Below, one piece after another: positions 7,093 to 15,847 of a stretch of 64,000 nucleotides of DNA. Under the pieces are notes generated by a model. That model was not told the DNA's origin. It made no database searches and worked only from the letters and a program-made list of their open reading frames with translations. Made by a program: the position numbers and the translations under genes. Each line of letters starts with the position of its first letter. Positions within the stretch are counted from its first letter, which is position 1. Source of the DNA: Lactiplantibacillus plantarum EGD-AQ4 (GTDB lineage: Bacteria > Bacillota > Bacilli > Lactobacillales > Lactobacillaceae); the NCBI RefSeq assembly GCF_000463075.2, contig NZ_AVAQ01000012.1:124001-188000 (forward strand), read 5' to 3'.

Positions 7093-7749
7093 ATGATGAT
7101 TACAACTTGGTTTGACGACGATCCCTTATTTAACCGCTACTATCCTTACGATTCAGCCTACCGGTACTACTTCGATCACGAATGGAGTCTGCCGACTGAT
7201 CAAGACACGCACCTCTGTGAATTCCTGAGTCTCGGTGGGTTTGCCGCTGGCTTGAGTTGGTCGGGCGTGCTGAAAAAACGACCGGCACTGACCACCGCCT
7301 TTAGTAACTGGCAAATCGACATCGTGGCGGCTTATGATGAGGCACATATCACGCAGTTACTCGCTAATCCACAACTCATCCGCAACCGGCGTAAAATCAT
7401 GGCAGTTATCCACAATGCACAGTTGATCCACCAGATTCAACAAACTCGGTCCTTCGCTGACTATCTCTGGCAACTACTGAACGACCAACAGCTGGTCTTA
7501 AACGCCCCCCACTTTCGGGATTTGCCTCGAACGACCATTACCGGTGACCAGTTAGCGCGACATCTCCACCAGGCCGGTTTTCAGTTCGTGGGACCCGTCA
7601 CAGTGAATGCTTGGCTGGTCAATACCGGCTTTATTGCGGCGCGGCCTGATCAGCGCGGCATCATCAATGCCAATACTCGTGTCATTTCTCCCGTACAACC
7701 GTTATTGCCGCCGCGCTCCCCTCATCAACTGGGACATTTTGAACCATAA
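7093..7749 (+). CDS. Degenerate DNA-3-methyladenine glycosylase I (Tag) homolog
   Basis: A 218-residue protein clearly related to Tag, the base-excision enzyme that removes 3-methyladenine. It has DPLF, DHEW, AAGLSWSGVLKKR, RNRRKIMAVIHNA and FVGPVTVNAWLVNTG in the expected order. Key residues are missing. The glutamate of the Tag motif LEGQQAGLSW (E38 in E. coli) is Gly. The four zinc ligands (Cys4, His17, His175, Cys179 in E. coli) are absent. About ten residues are inserted between DPLF and DHEW. It probably still folds and may bind DNA, but classical activity is doubtful. Start ATG at 7093, with a second ATG directly after it. Monocistronic; DnaA-box-like sites lie upstream and inside it. 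Confidence 0.8.
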   Translation: MMITTWFDDDPLFNRYYPYDSAYRYYFDHEWSLPTDQDTHLCEFLSLGGFAAGLSWSGVLKKRPALTTAFSNWQIDIVAAYDEAHITQLLANPQLIRNRRKIMAVIHNAQLIHQIQQTRSFADYLWQLLNDQQLVLNAPHFRDLPRTTITGDQLARHLHQAGFQFVGPVTVNAWLVNTGFIAARPDQRGIINANTRVISPVQPLLPPRSPHQLGHFEP

Positions 7750-7919
7750 CTGTACGCGATTAGAATGACTGTTCACGTTTAAACACTGTTGATACGCCCA
7801 CCCAGATTTACGGTCCCACCGAAACTCCCAGTCGCTATTTATCGGTTGGAGGGCTATACTGATACCTGAATACTTTAATTTAAATGAACATAGAATAATG
7901 AATTGAAGGGTGTTTGGGT

Positions 7920-9056
7920 ATGACTTGGTCACATTGGGAGATTTCACCATTTATTACAAGTGTTTTCTTTATTTTAGGCGTCCTGACGCTTTTTTGGGTA
8001 TCGCAGAATTGGTTGCTAACGTTTCTGAATACGCACTATCAACGTGTCAATGAGGCAATTATCAACGATTGGTATGGCTTAGTGTACATGCTGGTCTTCG
8101 TCTTTGGCATGCAGGCACTGATCGTTGGCCAACCGGATGCCTGGATTTTTATGAATTTTCAACTGATCGCGTTGACTTTTTGCGGCTACTTCCTCAATAT
8201 TCGGATTGCCAACTACTACTTATATCCACTAGTGCTAGTCTTCATGATTTTTAACCGGTCACTCGGTTATTGGCAATCGTGGGGTCACGCGCTGGCACTA
8301 TTGCTATTCTTTACAACATTGAGGACATTGCGGAAACGCGTGCCGTTACAAACTAAAGTCGGACAAGTCACATTATACTTTCTGACCTGTGCGGGTTTCG
8401 GCTTGATTTTGTGGTGGTTCATGTGGCTCAAATTCAACCTTTCATGGGGAACCTATTGGCAGGAATGGGGCTACCTGATGATTTTCGAGGTGCTACTCTA
8501 CATCTACGCCAGCATGCTGTCGGCGAATGCTCAACTCAAACAAAACTTGGTCTCATTCGCCAACCATGATGCCCTGACCAAAACTGAGAACTTTGCCGCC
8601 TACACGACAGCCATCAATTACCATCTGACTGCGAGTCGTCAAAATGGCGTACCGTTGACGATGATGATGTTCGACATTGACCACTTTAAACGTGTCAATG
8701 ACACCTATGGCCATCTGGCGGGCGACCAAATTTTGCAGCACGTTACGCAGGTCGCTGAGACGGTCTTTGCGGCCAATAATCCACATATCGCCCTCTACCG
8801 AACGGGTGGTGAAGAATTCAACGTGCTCTTTCCAAGCTACGACTTGTCCGAAGCGCGCTTGGTCGCTGAACAACTTTTCGCGGCCATCAACCACATGGTC
8901 GTCCCATTCAATGGGCATCAAATTCAGCTATCGATATCAGTCGGCTTAGCACAATTACGGCCAGAAGATACCACGCCCAATGCCTTTTATCGTCGCGTGG
9001 ATGATAATCTGTATGCAGCTAAGAAAAACGGCCGGATGCAAATTGTCGCCAAATAA
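7920..9056 (+). CDS. Membrane-bound GGDEF diguanylate cyclase
   Basis: A 378-residue protein with a hydrophobic N-terminal half (about six or seven membrane segments, residues 10-200) and a C-terminal GGDEF domain (215-378). The active-site motif is intact as GGEEF, and the metal-binding FDIDHFKRVNDTYGH is present, so synthesis of cyclic di-GMP from two GTP is expected. The inhibitory RxxD site that usually precedes the motif is absent (NPHI there), so product feedback through that site is not expected. The ATG at 7920 follows GAAGGGTG at a normal distance; the TTG at 7914 is too close to it. No EAL or PilZ gene is nearby. Confidence 0.9.
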   Translation: MTWSHWEISPFITSVFFILGVLTLFWVSQNWLLTFLNTHYQRVNEAIINDWYGLVYMLVFVFGMQALIVGQPDAWIFMNFQLIALTFCGYFLNIRIANYYLYPLVLVFMIFNRSLGYWQSWGHALALLLFFTTLRTLRKRVPLQTKVGQVTLYFLTCAGFGLILWWFMWLKFNLSWGTYWQEWGYLMIFEVLLYIYASMLSANAQLKQNLVSFANHDALTKTENFAAYTTAINYHLTASRQNGVPLTMMMFDIDHFKRVNDTYGHLAGDQILQHVTQVAETVFAANNPHIALYRTGGEEFNVLFPSYDLSEARLVAEQLFAAINHMVVPFNGHQIQLSISVGLAQLRPEDTTPNAFYRRVDDNLYAAKKNGRMQIVAK

Positions 9057-9092
9057 GACTTCATTAGCACATTTTCAAACTGAATCAGAACG

Positions 9093-9143
9093 AAAAGTCC
9101 CCTGACAATTGGCACAAATTGCTAATGATCAGGGGACTTTTTT
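9093..9143. terminator. Bidirectional terminator between the GGDEF gene and the SOS operon
   Basis: AAAAGTCCCCTGA (9093-9105) pairs with TCAGGGGACTTTT (9129-9141), with T runs on both strands. It serves both convergent transcripts. Confidence 0.85.
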
Positions 9144-9191
9144 AGACTTGTTAACATGTTATTCTCAAAATTTTGCCGACCGACCACGGCC

Positions 9192-9650
9192 TTATTGCGC
9201 CACAACTGAAACGCTACGGATATTCGCCATAGGAACGCTATGCGGTGTTTCTAAGTAAATTCGAGCACGTTGCCAATCGAGCTTCAATAGTTGGCTGGTG
9301 ACGGACTGGTAGTAGCCCACGTCATCGTTGAAGTAATCCAACACGACAACCGGTAATTCTGGCATCGCGGCTAACTGTTTTAACTGTTCGGTCACCGCTC
9401 GCTTGGCCGTCGCACTCGGATAGTGCTTATGCGCATAAATCTTGGCCCGTTGTTCAATGAGTTCATTGTAGCCGGTCAGCGCAGCGAACGGCGCGAATTG
9501 TGCTGCTCGGTCACTTTGAGGCATCGGTAAATGATGTTTACTGACTGGCCGTGGCGTGTCGATAATATCGGCGTATTCGCTCGTATCGTTGAATAACCCG
9601 GCTGGATTAGGTTGTGTGGATTCTGAATGAGCTGATGTAGATTCTGACAT
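9192..9650 (-). CDS. YolD-like protein
   Basis: A 152-residue member of the YolD-like family, which commonly accompanies Y-family polymerases in Firmicutes. The family block DRAAQFAPFAALTGYNELI lies at about residues 47-65, preceded by YADIIDTPRPVS. The N-terminal 20 residues are Ser/Thr-rich and disordered-looking. The ATG overlaps the polymerase stop as TAATG, and GGAGG lies within the polymerase end, so translation is coupled. It is probably a polymerase accessory or regulatory partner in lesion bypass (inference from the conserved pairing). Last gene of the LexA-boxed operon. Confidence 0.88.
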   Translation of the reverse strand: MSESTSAHSESTQPNPAGLFNDTSEYADIIDTPRPVSKHHLPMPQSDRAAQFAPFAALTGYNELIEQRAKIYAHKHYPSATAKRAVTEQLKQLAAMPELPVVVLDYFNDDVGYYQSVTSQLLKLDWQRARIYLETPHSVPMANIRSVSVVAQ

Positions 9651-11167
9651 TAGGCACGATGACCTCCAATCTGTTCATTGCGTTCAATTGTCGTCGCGTC
9701 GGCTTTTAAATCCGCCAACCGAATCACGACGTTCTTATTGCCCGAGCTTGCTTGTAAGTTTAGAATCGTCTGTTGCAGTTGGCGGTCTCGCTCACGGCGC
9801 CGTTGGTCTTGTTGCTCACGGTCACGTGCAATGGCCGGGTTTTCAAACAAGTTCGTTTGCTCGTAACGCGGTTGTTCGGCCACCTGTTGTTCATCGACCA
9901 GGTGATTTGCCATGACAGTCACACGGCGAATCATTAATTTGCGATTGACTACCTGCTGATAAAGCTGTTGATAAGCCGCACTCAGCTCTGGTTGGGCGGC
10001 AGTCGCGACCGTTAATCGCGTCGTCACGTGCGCCGGTTTGGGCACTTGTCGACCATAGTAATCTTCCGTCAGTGCCGACTGACTTGTTTGTGACGTACTA
10101 GCATCATAGTCGATTCGCAGGCCAATCTGGTCTGTAACCACGTGGCGTTTGACCAAGTCGAACACCAGATTATTGACCATTCCACGAAGGACTGCCTGAC
10201 CAGCAGTGTAGTCGTATGGCCGCATCAGTACCTGACTGGCATAGATGCCGTGCTCACTGGCATGATAATTCTTGATGTCCGCGAACGTTGCCGACTCATA
10301 ACCCCAAGCGTGGTCAATCAGCAATTCTGCGTTCTTGCCAAACTCACGGTAAAGCAGTGTTTCATTATATTGATCAGACAGACTGCCCAGCGAGCAGCGT
10401 GCAATGTCGCCCATCGTATTGAGTCCCAATGCTGCCAGACGTTTGGCATAGCCGTGTCCGACCCGCCAGAAGTCCGTCAATGGCTGATGAGCCCACAAAT
10501 AGCGCCGGTACAGGGCCTCATCCATCTGGGCAATGCGGACGCCATCCGCATCCGCCGGGATCTTTTTGGCCACGATATCCATGGCGACCTTCGCTAAGTA
10601 GAGATTGGTGCCAATCCCCGCGGTAGCGGTAATCCCAGTCTCCGCTTGAATTTCATGAATCATGGTCTTAGCTAACGCGTGCGGTGTGACGTGATAAGTT
10701 GCTAAGTAGTCTGTCACGTCCATGAAGACCTCATCGATCGAATAAACGTGAATGTGTTCTGGCTTAATAAAGCGCAGGTAAATGGTATAAATCTCCGCAC
10801 TCTTCTGCATATAGTAGGCCATCCGCGGTGGGACGACCTGATAGTCGATGCCTAAATTAGGGTGTGCTAGCAATTGGTCGCGATAAATCGACTGATGGCG
10901 CTTCACTTGGGCATAGCTCGTCTGCCGCCCGCGTTCACGATTCAAATCAGCTAACCGCTGTTTGACTTGAAACAAGCGTGGTCGTCCCGGGACGCCGAAC
11001 TGCTTTAATGCTGGTGATACCGCCAAGCAAATCGTCTTATCCGTCCGACTAGTGTCAGCCACCACCAAATTGGCATTCAACGGATCCAGCTGATGCGCGA
11101 CACATTCAACGGAGGCGTAGAATGATTTCAAATCAATTGCCATGTACGTTCGTTTCGTCGTCATCAT
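9650..11167 (-). CDS. Y-family translesion DNA polymerase (UmuC/UvrX-like)
   Basis: A 505-residue Y-family polymerase that copies damaged DNA. Catalytic acidic residues lie in AIDLKSFYASVE (residues 10-21) and VYSIDEVFMD (near residue 142). A helix-hairpin-helix region (FWRVGHGYAKRLAALG) follows, then the little-finger region and a long charged tail with Arg/Gln repeats. The length is longer than DinB and matches UmuC-like polymerases of Gram-positive chromosomes and plasmids. ATG at 11167 or the next codon; GAGGG lies upstream. The operon order is unknown protein, polymerase, YolD. A LexA-type box at 11858 makes SOS induction likely. Confidence 0.93.
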   Translation of the reverse strand: MMTTKRTYMAIDLKSFYASVECVAHQLDPLNANLVVADTSRTDKTICLAVSPALKQFGVPGRPRLFQVKQRLADLNRERGRQTSYAQVKRHQSIYRDQLLAHPNLGIDYQVVPPRMAYYMQKSAEIYTIYLRFIKPEHIHVYSIDEVFMDVTDYLATYHVTPHALAKTMIHEIQAETGITATAGIGTNLYLAKVAMDIVAKKIPADADGVRIAQMDEALYRRYLWAHQPLTDFWRVGHGYAKRLAALGLNTMGDIARCSLGSLSDQYNETLLYREFGKNAELLIDHAWGYESATFADIKNYHASEHGIYASQVLMRPYDYTAGQAVLRGMVNNLVFDLVKRHVVTDQIGLRIDYDASTSQTSQSALTEDYYGRQVPKPAHVTTRLTVATAAQPELSAAYQQLYQQVVNRKLMIRRVTVMANHLVDEQQVAEQPRYEQTNLFENPAIARDREQQDQRRRERDRQLQQTILNLQASSGNKNVVIRLADLKADATTIERNEQIGGHRA

Positions 11168-11216
11168 TTCACCCTCACTTTCTCAATCAACGGCCGTCAC
11201 CAGTACCACTTATTTT

Positions 11217-11789
11217 TCAATGACTTGCTGGTAGACCAAAATAAATTTCACTCCGATAGCGGATGACCTTGAAAACAAAGAACGGTCGCGATTGCGCATA
11301 CGGCTTGACGTTTGCCACTAAACCACGTATGTTCCGAAAACACATCACGTCTTGCAGGCCATCAGTCATGTGACCAGTCTCATCCATATAAATAAACGTT
11401 AACTGATGCCCACTGATTAAGCCGGCAAAGTACCGATTCGGATGGTCATTCAATCGATCCACGACCTGTGGTGATAAATCTGGTGGTAAGTTGACGGCAT
11501 AAAAGACACGGCCAAAATTAGCCAAACCAACATCGGGCTGCTGGCTATTGTGGCGAATATAGGTTCTGGGCGTCGCGACAGCTGAAATCAGGCGCATCAG
11601 GCTGTGTTTCGGCCTACCAGGGACTGGGTGGATCAACGTTTGCACCCACAAATGGTCAGTCACGGTGTTACCAGCCTGGTCTTCAACGTTAGTTAGCGCC
11701 GTTACACCGCGACCATTATGATCACTGCCATAGGTCCTGATGACACCAGTAAAGTGTTGTCGCGGACGGTCAATCAATGTTTGCCGCAC
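11217..11789 (-). CDS. Uncharacterised SOS-operon protein
   Basis: A 190-residue protein that I cannot assign to a named family. It contains ALTNVEDQAGNTVTDHLWVQ near residues 35-55, a pattern (NV...G..V.DHLW) that I have seen in small proteins of lactobacillar accessory DNA. A second part, HQLTFIYMDE, has a beta-rich look, so an OB-like nucleic-acid-binding fold is possible (inference). The GTG at 11789 is chosen because AGAGGGGG precedes it at good spacing; the GTG at 11843 lies at the expected transcription start. It is the first gene after a LexA box and is followed 49 bases later by the Y-family polymerase, so it probably acts in the damage response. Confidence 0.7.
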   Translation of the reverse strand: MRQTLIDRPRQHFTGVIRTYGSDHNGRGVTALTNVEDQAGNTVTDHLWVQTLIHPVPGRPKHSLMRLISAVATPRTYIRHNSQQPDVGLANFGRVFYAVNLPPDLSPQVVDRLNDHPNRYFAGLISGHQLTFIYMDETGHMTDGLQDVMCFRNIRGLVANVKPYAQSRPFFVFKVIRYRSEIYFGLPASH

Positions 11790-11857
11790 TGCCTTCGCCC
11801 CCTCTTTAATTGTATGTTTTCTTGCTGTAAGGTTCCATCTCACTATTTCTACATATA

Positions 11858-11871
11858 CGAACTCTTGTTCC
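11858..11871 (-). promoter_or_regulatory. LexA (DinR) box of the polymerase operon
   Basis: CGAACTCTTGTTCC has the GAAC-N4-GTTC core of the Firmicute LexA box, CGAAC-N4-GTTCG with one mismatch. It lies about 70 bases upstream of the chosen start of the first operon gene and next to TATATG (minus strand), a plausible -10. Repression by LexA with induction by DNA damage is expected. Confidence 0.75.
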
Positions 11872-12050
11872 CTTAATTATAAAATAACTCGGTCTAAAAT
11901 GCCAGAATTGTTTTGATAGATTTTGTCTGCTTAATCAATATCGCCTTTGGTTGCTTTAATTCAGTTGCAGGCTTTAATTCGGTTCTCCACTGCTGAACGC
12001 TCAGTCACCCGATGCACACTAGCATTCCCCGTAATTTGACTTGCAACCCT

Positions 12051-12102
12051 AAAAGCCACTATCACCCAGTCTTCGGACCGTTTGATAGTGGTTTTATAAT
12101 TT
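12051..12102. terminator. Terminator downstream of the LysR gene
   Basis: AGCCACTATCA and TGATAGTGGTTTT form a strong stem; read on the minus strand it ends in TTTT and follows the LysR stop codon. The rest of 11872-12116 holds no gene that I could support. Confidence 0.75.
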
Positions 12103-12116
12103 TTTGATTTTGGCTT

Positions 12117-13025
12117 TTACAATGATAGTCCATCTTCATGACTGATTTTAGTCAGTTCATGCAAAAAATCGGCCGTCTTTTTTCCTGGAAATTTTGTACT
12201 TAGCAGGCCATACGGCACAGTAACATCCGTTCTTAAAGGAACTGTGACCAAATTAGGGTGAATGCTCTTCCAAGGCGTAAGCGAAATCATCGCAATATTA
12301 TTTTCGACCGTCTCATTAAAGGTGTTGATATCATAGCGCCCATTGGTATCCAATGGCCGAATACTGGGTTCAGCTTTCAACATCTGTGCACGCACCATAT
12401 CATTCTTTTCGCTAATTCCTGTCGGTACCATCAGGACTTGCTGATTCGCCAAGTCACTGAACGTAATTTCATCTAATTGTGCTAACGGATTATCACTACG
12501 GATTGCAATACCGAAATGGTACGCACCTAATTGAATCGCACTAAAGGACTGCTTGAGTGTCGTATTATCAAACGTGCCGACAATCAAATCACTGCTACGT
12601 CCGAGCGTCGCATACTCACGATTACTTGAATTCAAGTCCTCTTGTAACTGCACCAATCTAATCTGAAATTTGGGCAACTGGGGCGCTAGTTCTTTCCATA
12701 ATGACATGAACGGATCGGCCGGATGTAGCAGCGAGGTACCTAATAAAATAATCTGCTTATCATCTGAACGAACGCGGCGAGTCTCTTCAATGGCCGTATT
12801 AAGTAAGTCTAATAACTGCCGGACGTATGGTTGAAACTTCTTTCCTTGTGGTGTGAGCTGTACCCCGGTTGCGGTGCGAACAAATAGTTTTAAGTTCAGT
12901 TCCGTTTCAAGCCGATTAATTTGCTTCATTACAGCGGTTCCTGAGATAAAGCTTTGCTCCCCTGCCTTGGTAAAGCTGCCATATTCACTAACACGTAAAA
13001 AAGTCTGTAATTGATTGAAATCCAT
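12117..13025 (-). CDS. LysR-family transcriptional regulator
   Basis: A 302-residue LysR regulator. Residues 1-60 form the winged helix (MDFNQLQTFLRVSEYGSF, then the recognition helix near GTAVMKQINRLE), and residues 90-300 form the effector-binding domain, with periplasmic-binding-protein-like segments. The ATG at 13025 is chosen because GAGGGGGTGG precedes it; the ORF also runs 24 codons further upstream. It is divergent from the nine-gene operon starting at 13163, with a 137-base shared promoter region. Family behaviour predicts that it controls that operon in response to a small metabolite. The effector is unknown. Confidence 0.92.
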   Translation of the reverse strand: MDFNQLQTFLRVSEYGSFTKAGEQSFISGTAVMKQINRLETELNLKLFVRTATGVQLTPQGKKFQPYVRQLLDLLNTAIEETRRVRSDDKQIILLGTSLLHPADPFMSLWKELAPQLPKFQIRLVQLQEDLNSSNREYATLGRSSDLIVGTFDNTTLKQSFSAIQLGAYHFGIAIRSDNPLAQLDEITFSDLANQQVLMVPTGISEKNDMVRAQMLKAEPSIRPLDTNGRYDINTFNETVENNIAMISLTPWKSIHPNLVTVPLRTDVTVPYGLLSTKFPGKKTADFLHELTKISHEDGLSL

Positions 13026-13162
13026 GCACGCCACCCCCTCATGCCTAGTATAAACCAAAAGTTGATACTCAGCCAACAAACGGATTCTTCTCATCATCCA
13101 GTCTAGCGTCTAAACTAGTCATTGTAGTTGAGGCACAGCAAGTGAATAAATGAGGTGATAAA

Positions 13163-13621
13163 TTGAACAACAAGTTAATGCAGACCATGCTTCAAATTGT
13201 CGTAACCATCGCTGCGTTAGGCGCTATCGTCTTTGCAGTTCAACAAAGGCAGGCTACCAGCAGTAAGGCAAAACCAGCGTCGAACACGACGGTAATTGCC
13301 AATAGTCGAACACGTTCCCAATCATCGTCTTCGCAAAGCGGTCATTCAAAACAAAATCGCCTGACTGACGCTGATGTCGTTGGTGTTTGGATTAATCATC
13401 ATAATAAGAACATTCACCAACAAATTACGTTCACGTCGGACCATAAGTGGAAGGAGAACCAGCATCACGTCACTAATATTTATTCCGGAACTTGGAAAAT
13501 CACTAGTAACAATCAAATTTCACTAGCCCCTTATGGTGAAAAGATTCGGCTTTACGGTCACAATTTTAATACTATGGACGTTTTGAATTACCATCACATT
13601 TTAAACAAACAACTTAATTAG
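13163..13621 (+). CDS. Membrane-anchored protein of unknown function, first gene of the redox operon
   Basis: A 152-residue protein with an uncleaved-looking N-terminal hydrophobic segment (residues 8-25), a Ser/Lys-rich linker (30-70) and a small extracytoplasmic domain. The domain has GVWIN, ITFTSDHKWKE and SGTWKITSNNQISL, a pattern like the lipocalin-like or META-like exported domains, but the assignment is weak. It has a TTG start with GAGGTG upstream. It lies only 12 bases before the SDR gene at 13634, so it belongs to the same transcript, and it is the only exported globular protein in an otherwise cytoplasmic operon. Confidence 0.7.
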   Translation: MNNKLMQTMLQIVVTIAALGAIVFAVQQRQATSSKAKPASNTTVIANSRTRSQSSSSQSGHSKQNRLTDADVVGVWINHHNKNIHQQITFTSDHKWKENQHHVTNIYSGTWKITSNNQISLAPYGEKIRLYGHNFNTMDVLNYHHILNKQLN

Positions 13622-13633
13622 GAGGCAACAATT

Positions 13634-14377
13634 ATGTCAGTTGAAAATAAAGTTATCGTTATTACAGGTGCTTCATCAGGTATCGGTGAAGCAAGTGCCA
13701 AATTATTAGCCAGTCATGGTGCCAAGGTCGTTCTGGGTGCACGCCGGGAATCACGGTTACAAGCATTAGTCAATGATATTGAGCAGCAGGGTGGACAAGC
13801 CGCTTATCGGGTAACGGATGTGACCAACCCTGCTGATTTAAATGCACTAGTCGCCTTAGCCAAAACAAAATTCGGCGGTCTGGATGTTATCTTCAACAAC
13901 GCCGGCATTATGCCAACTTCACCAATCAGCGCGCTAAAAACGAACGAATGGAACGCCATGATTGACGTGAACTTAAAAGGCGTTCTAAACGGTGTCGCCG
14001 CAGTAATGCCAACCTTTACGCAACAAAAACATGGCCAAATCATTACGACCTCTTCCGTTGCCGGTATTAAAAGTTTTGTTGGCTCCGGTGTTTACGGCGC
14101 AACTAAGTTTGCTGTCCGTAACTTGATGGAAGTCATCCGTATGGAGAGCGCACAAGAACACACCAATATTCGGACGACCAGCCTCTATCCAGCAGCGATC
14201 AATACCGAATTATTGCACACCATTACGGATGCTAACGCCAAGCAAGGGATGAATAAACTCTATGAATCAGTCGGAATCACCCCGGATGCAGTAGCGCGGG
14301 TCGTGGATTTCGCCGTTGCTCAGCCAGACGATGTTAACGTCAATGAATTTACGATTTACCCCACAAAACAAGGTTAA
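13634..14377 (+). CDS. Short-chain dehydrogenase/reductase
   Basis: A 247-residue classical SDR. The cofactor motif TGASSGIGEASA is near residue 12, NNAG near residue 88, and the catalytic Ser...Tyr-x3-Lys appear as SSVAG and YGATK (Tyr155, Lys159). Arg residues after the second strand (GARRES) favour NADP(H). It oxidises or reduces a hydroxyl or carbonyl group on an unknown substrate. ATG with GGAGG ten bases upstream. It is the second gene of the LysR-controlled operon; a second SDR lies at 17816. Confidence 0.92.
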   Translation: MSVENKVIVITGASSGIGEASAKLLASHGAKVVLGARRESRLQALVNDIEQQGGQAAYRVTDVTNPADLNALVALAKTKFGGLDVIFNNAGIMPTSPISALKTNEWNAMIDVNLKGVLNGVAAVMPTFTQQKHGQIITTSSVAGIKSFVGSGVYGATKFAVRNLMEVIRMESAQEHTNIRTTSLYPAAINTELLHTITDANAKQGMNKLYESVGITPDAVARVVDFAVAQPDDVNVNEFTIYPTKQG

Positions 14378-14409
14378 TTGATAACAGATTAGAAAGAAGC
14401 GATTTATGA

Positions 14410-15816
14410 ATGGAACGGTTTATCAATAAAACGGCCCTTTACCGTGGCATGATTTTAGGACTGGTACTCGTGCAGTTACTAAGCTTGATAGTGCCCATTA
14501 ATTTAACATTATTGAACGCGCTGCTTGCGATTGGTATCTCCATTCTCGGTATCCACAACTTGAGCCGTTCCTTCCAAATCGCAACACTTGTCTTCTTTGT
14601 TGCCGGAGTTGGGCTTCTGAGCACGACTGGCTTATCCTTGACCCACTTAACAACGGCCATGACTTCAATGATTGATATCGTCGTCCTGCTAGTCGTCATG
14701 CAGCTCTTCTTAATTCCGGTTACGCTTGGCCGCTACCAAGCGGCTGTCGAGTCGTTCATGCACCGCCACGTCCATGGTCCCAAGCAAACTTATACCTTCG
14801 TGATGGTCGTCACTCATCTGTTGGCCAGCATTCTTTCAATGGGGACCGTTGCCATCGTCTTATCGATTTTAGGTGACAGTATTAAACACCAAGTTAAAGA
14901 CGCTGCCCACTTTTCAGCAACCTCAGTCACACGTGCATTTACTTTGGGGACACTCTGGGCGCCGGGGGCCGCGACGATTTTTCTCATCAGCACCGTCACC
15001 AAGGTCAGCTGGACGCAACTATTTGTTCCCTGCTTGATTCTTGGCGTGCTTGGATTAGTGCTCGCGTACGTTATGGAGCGCAAGCAACCGTATCTGTCAG
15101 TTGCACCAACGACTGGTCACATGACCACTCAGACGGCCACCACTGAACATGCTTCGCTAGTTAGTCTAGTCATTGCCGTTATTGGGTTGCTGGCACTCAG
15201 CTTCGCGCTGATGGCAGCTAAAATTGCTAGTTCGATGACTGCCGTTACCTTAGCCGGCCTGTTGACAGTCATTGTATGGTGCTCACTACTTGCAGTTAAA
15301 CCAACGACCAAGCGTCGTGAATTCAACGCTACGCTGAAAACGGCCGGCACCACCTATTGGCGCAATGGACTTGCGAGCGGCGCCGCCCTAGCACCTTTCT
15401 TTGTCGGTATCGGCACCTTCACGTATGGCTTTCAACATTCCACCGTCAGTACGACACTTACCCACACGTTAGCACCAGGATTCGCACAGCTAGGCTGGTC
15501 ACTCGTTATCTTAATTCCAATCATCGTCATACTCGTTTCTTTGATTGGCATTCATCCGCTAGCTTCGGTTGCACTGATTGGCAAAATTATCATGAGCATG
15601 CACATTGGCCTGTCACCACTGCTGGTTGCCCTCAGTTTGAATATCGGCAGCGTGGGCGCCTACATGCTATCTCCATTTGCAGGCATCGTGATGATCGTTG
15701 CGATGCGGCTAAACGTCAGTCCGGCAACCGTTTCTATCCGCTGGAATTGGCAATTCTGTCTCGCCTTTCTAACAACCAGCCTCATCGTTGCAACCGGACT
15801 AAGCGTTATCTTTTAA
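14410..15816 (+). CDS. Polytopic membrane transporter, ion-transporter-superfamily-like
   Basis: A 468-residue integral membrane protein with about 12 predicted segments and few charged residues. It has a cytoplasmic loop near residues 220-245. Its organisation in two halves, with repeated small-residue stretches such as GTLWAPGA and GSVGAYMLSP, resembles the ion-transporter superfamily of organic-anion and citrate-type carriers. I cannot name a family with certainty. In the operon it probably imports or exports the compound that the neighbouring reductases handle (inference). Start ATG 14410, 32 bases after the SDR; a modest AAAGAAG precedes it. Confidence 0.7.
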   Translation: MERFINKTALYRGMILGLVLVQLLSLIVPINLTLLNALLAIGISILGIHNLSRSFQIATLVFFVAGVGLLSTTGLSLTHLTTAMTSMIDIVVLLVVMQLFLIPVTLGRYQAAVESFMHRHVHGPKQTYTFVMVVTHLLASILSMGTVAIVLSILGDSIKHQVKDAAHFSATSVTRAFTLGTLWAPGAATIFLISTVTKVSWTQLFVPCLILGVLGLVLAYVMERKQPYLSVAPTTGHMTTQTATTEHASLVSLVIAVIGLLALSFALMAAKIASSMTAVTLAGLLTVIVWCSLLAVKPTTKRREFNATLKTAGTTYWRNGLASGAALAPFFVGIGTFTYGFQHSTVSTTLTHTLAPGFAQLGWSLVILIPIIVILVSLIGIHPLASVALIGKIIMSMHIGLSPLLVALSLNIGSVGAYMLSPFAGIVMIVAMRLNVSPATVSIRWNWQFCLAFLTTSLIVATGLSVIF

Positions 15817-15847
15817 ACCGAAATTTTAGAATGAGAGGTTACAAAAA

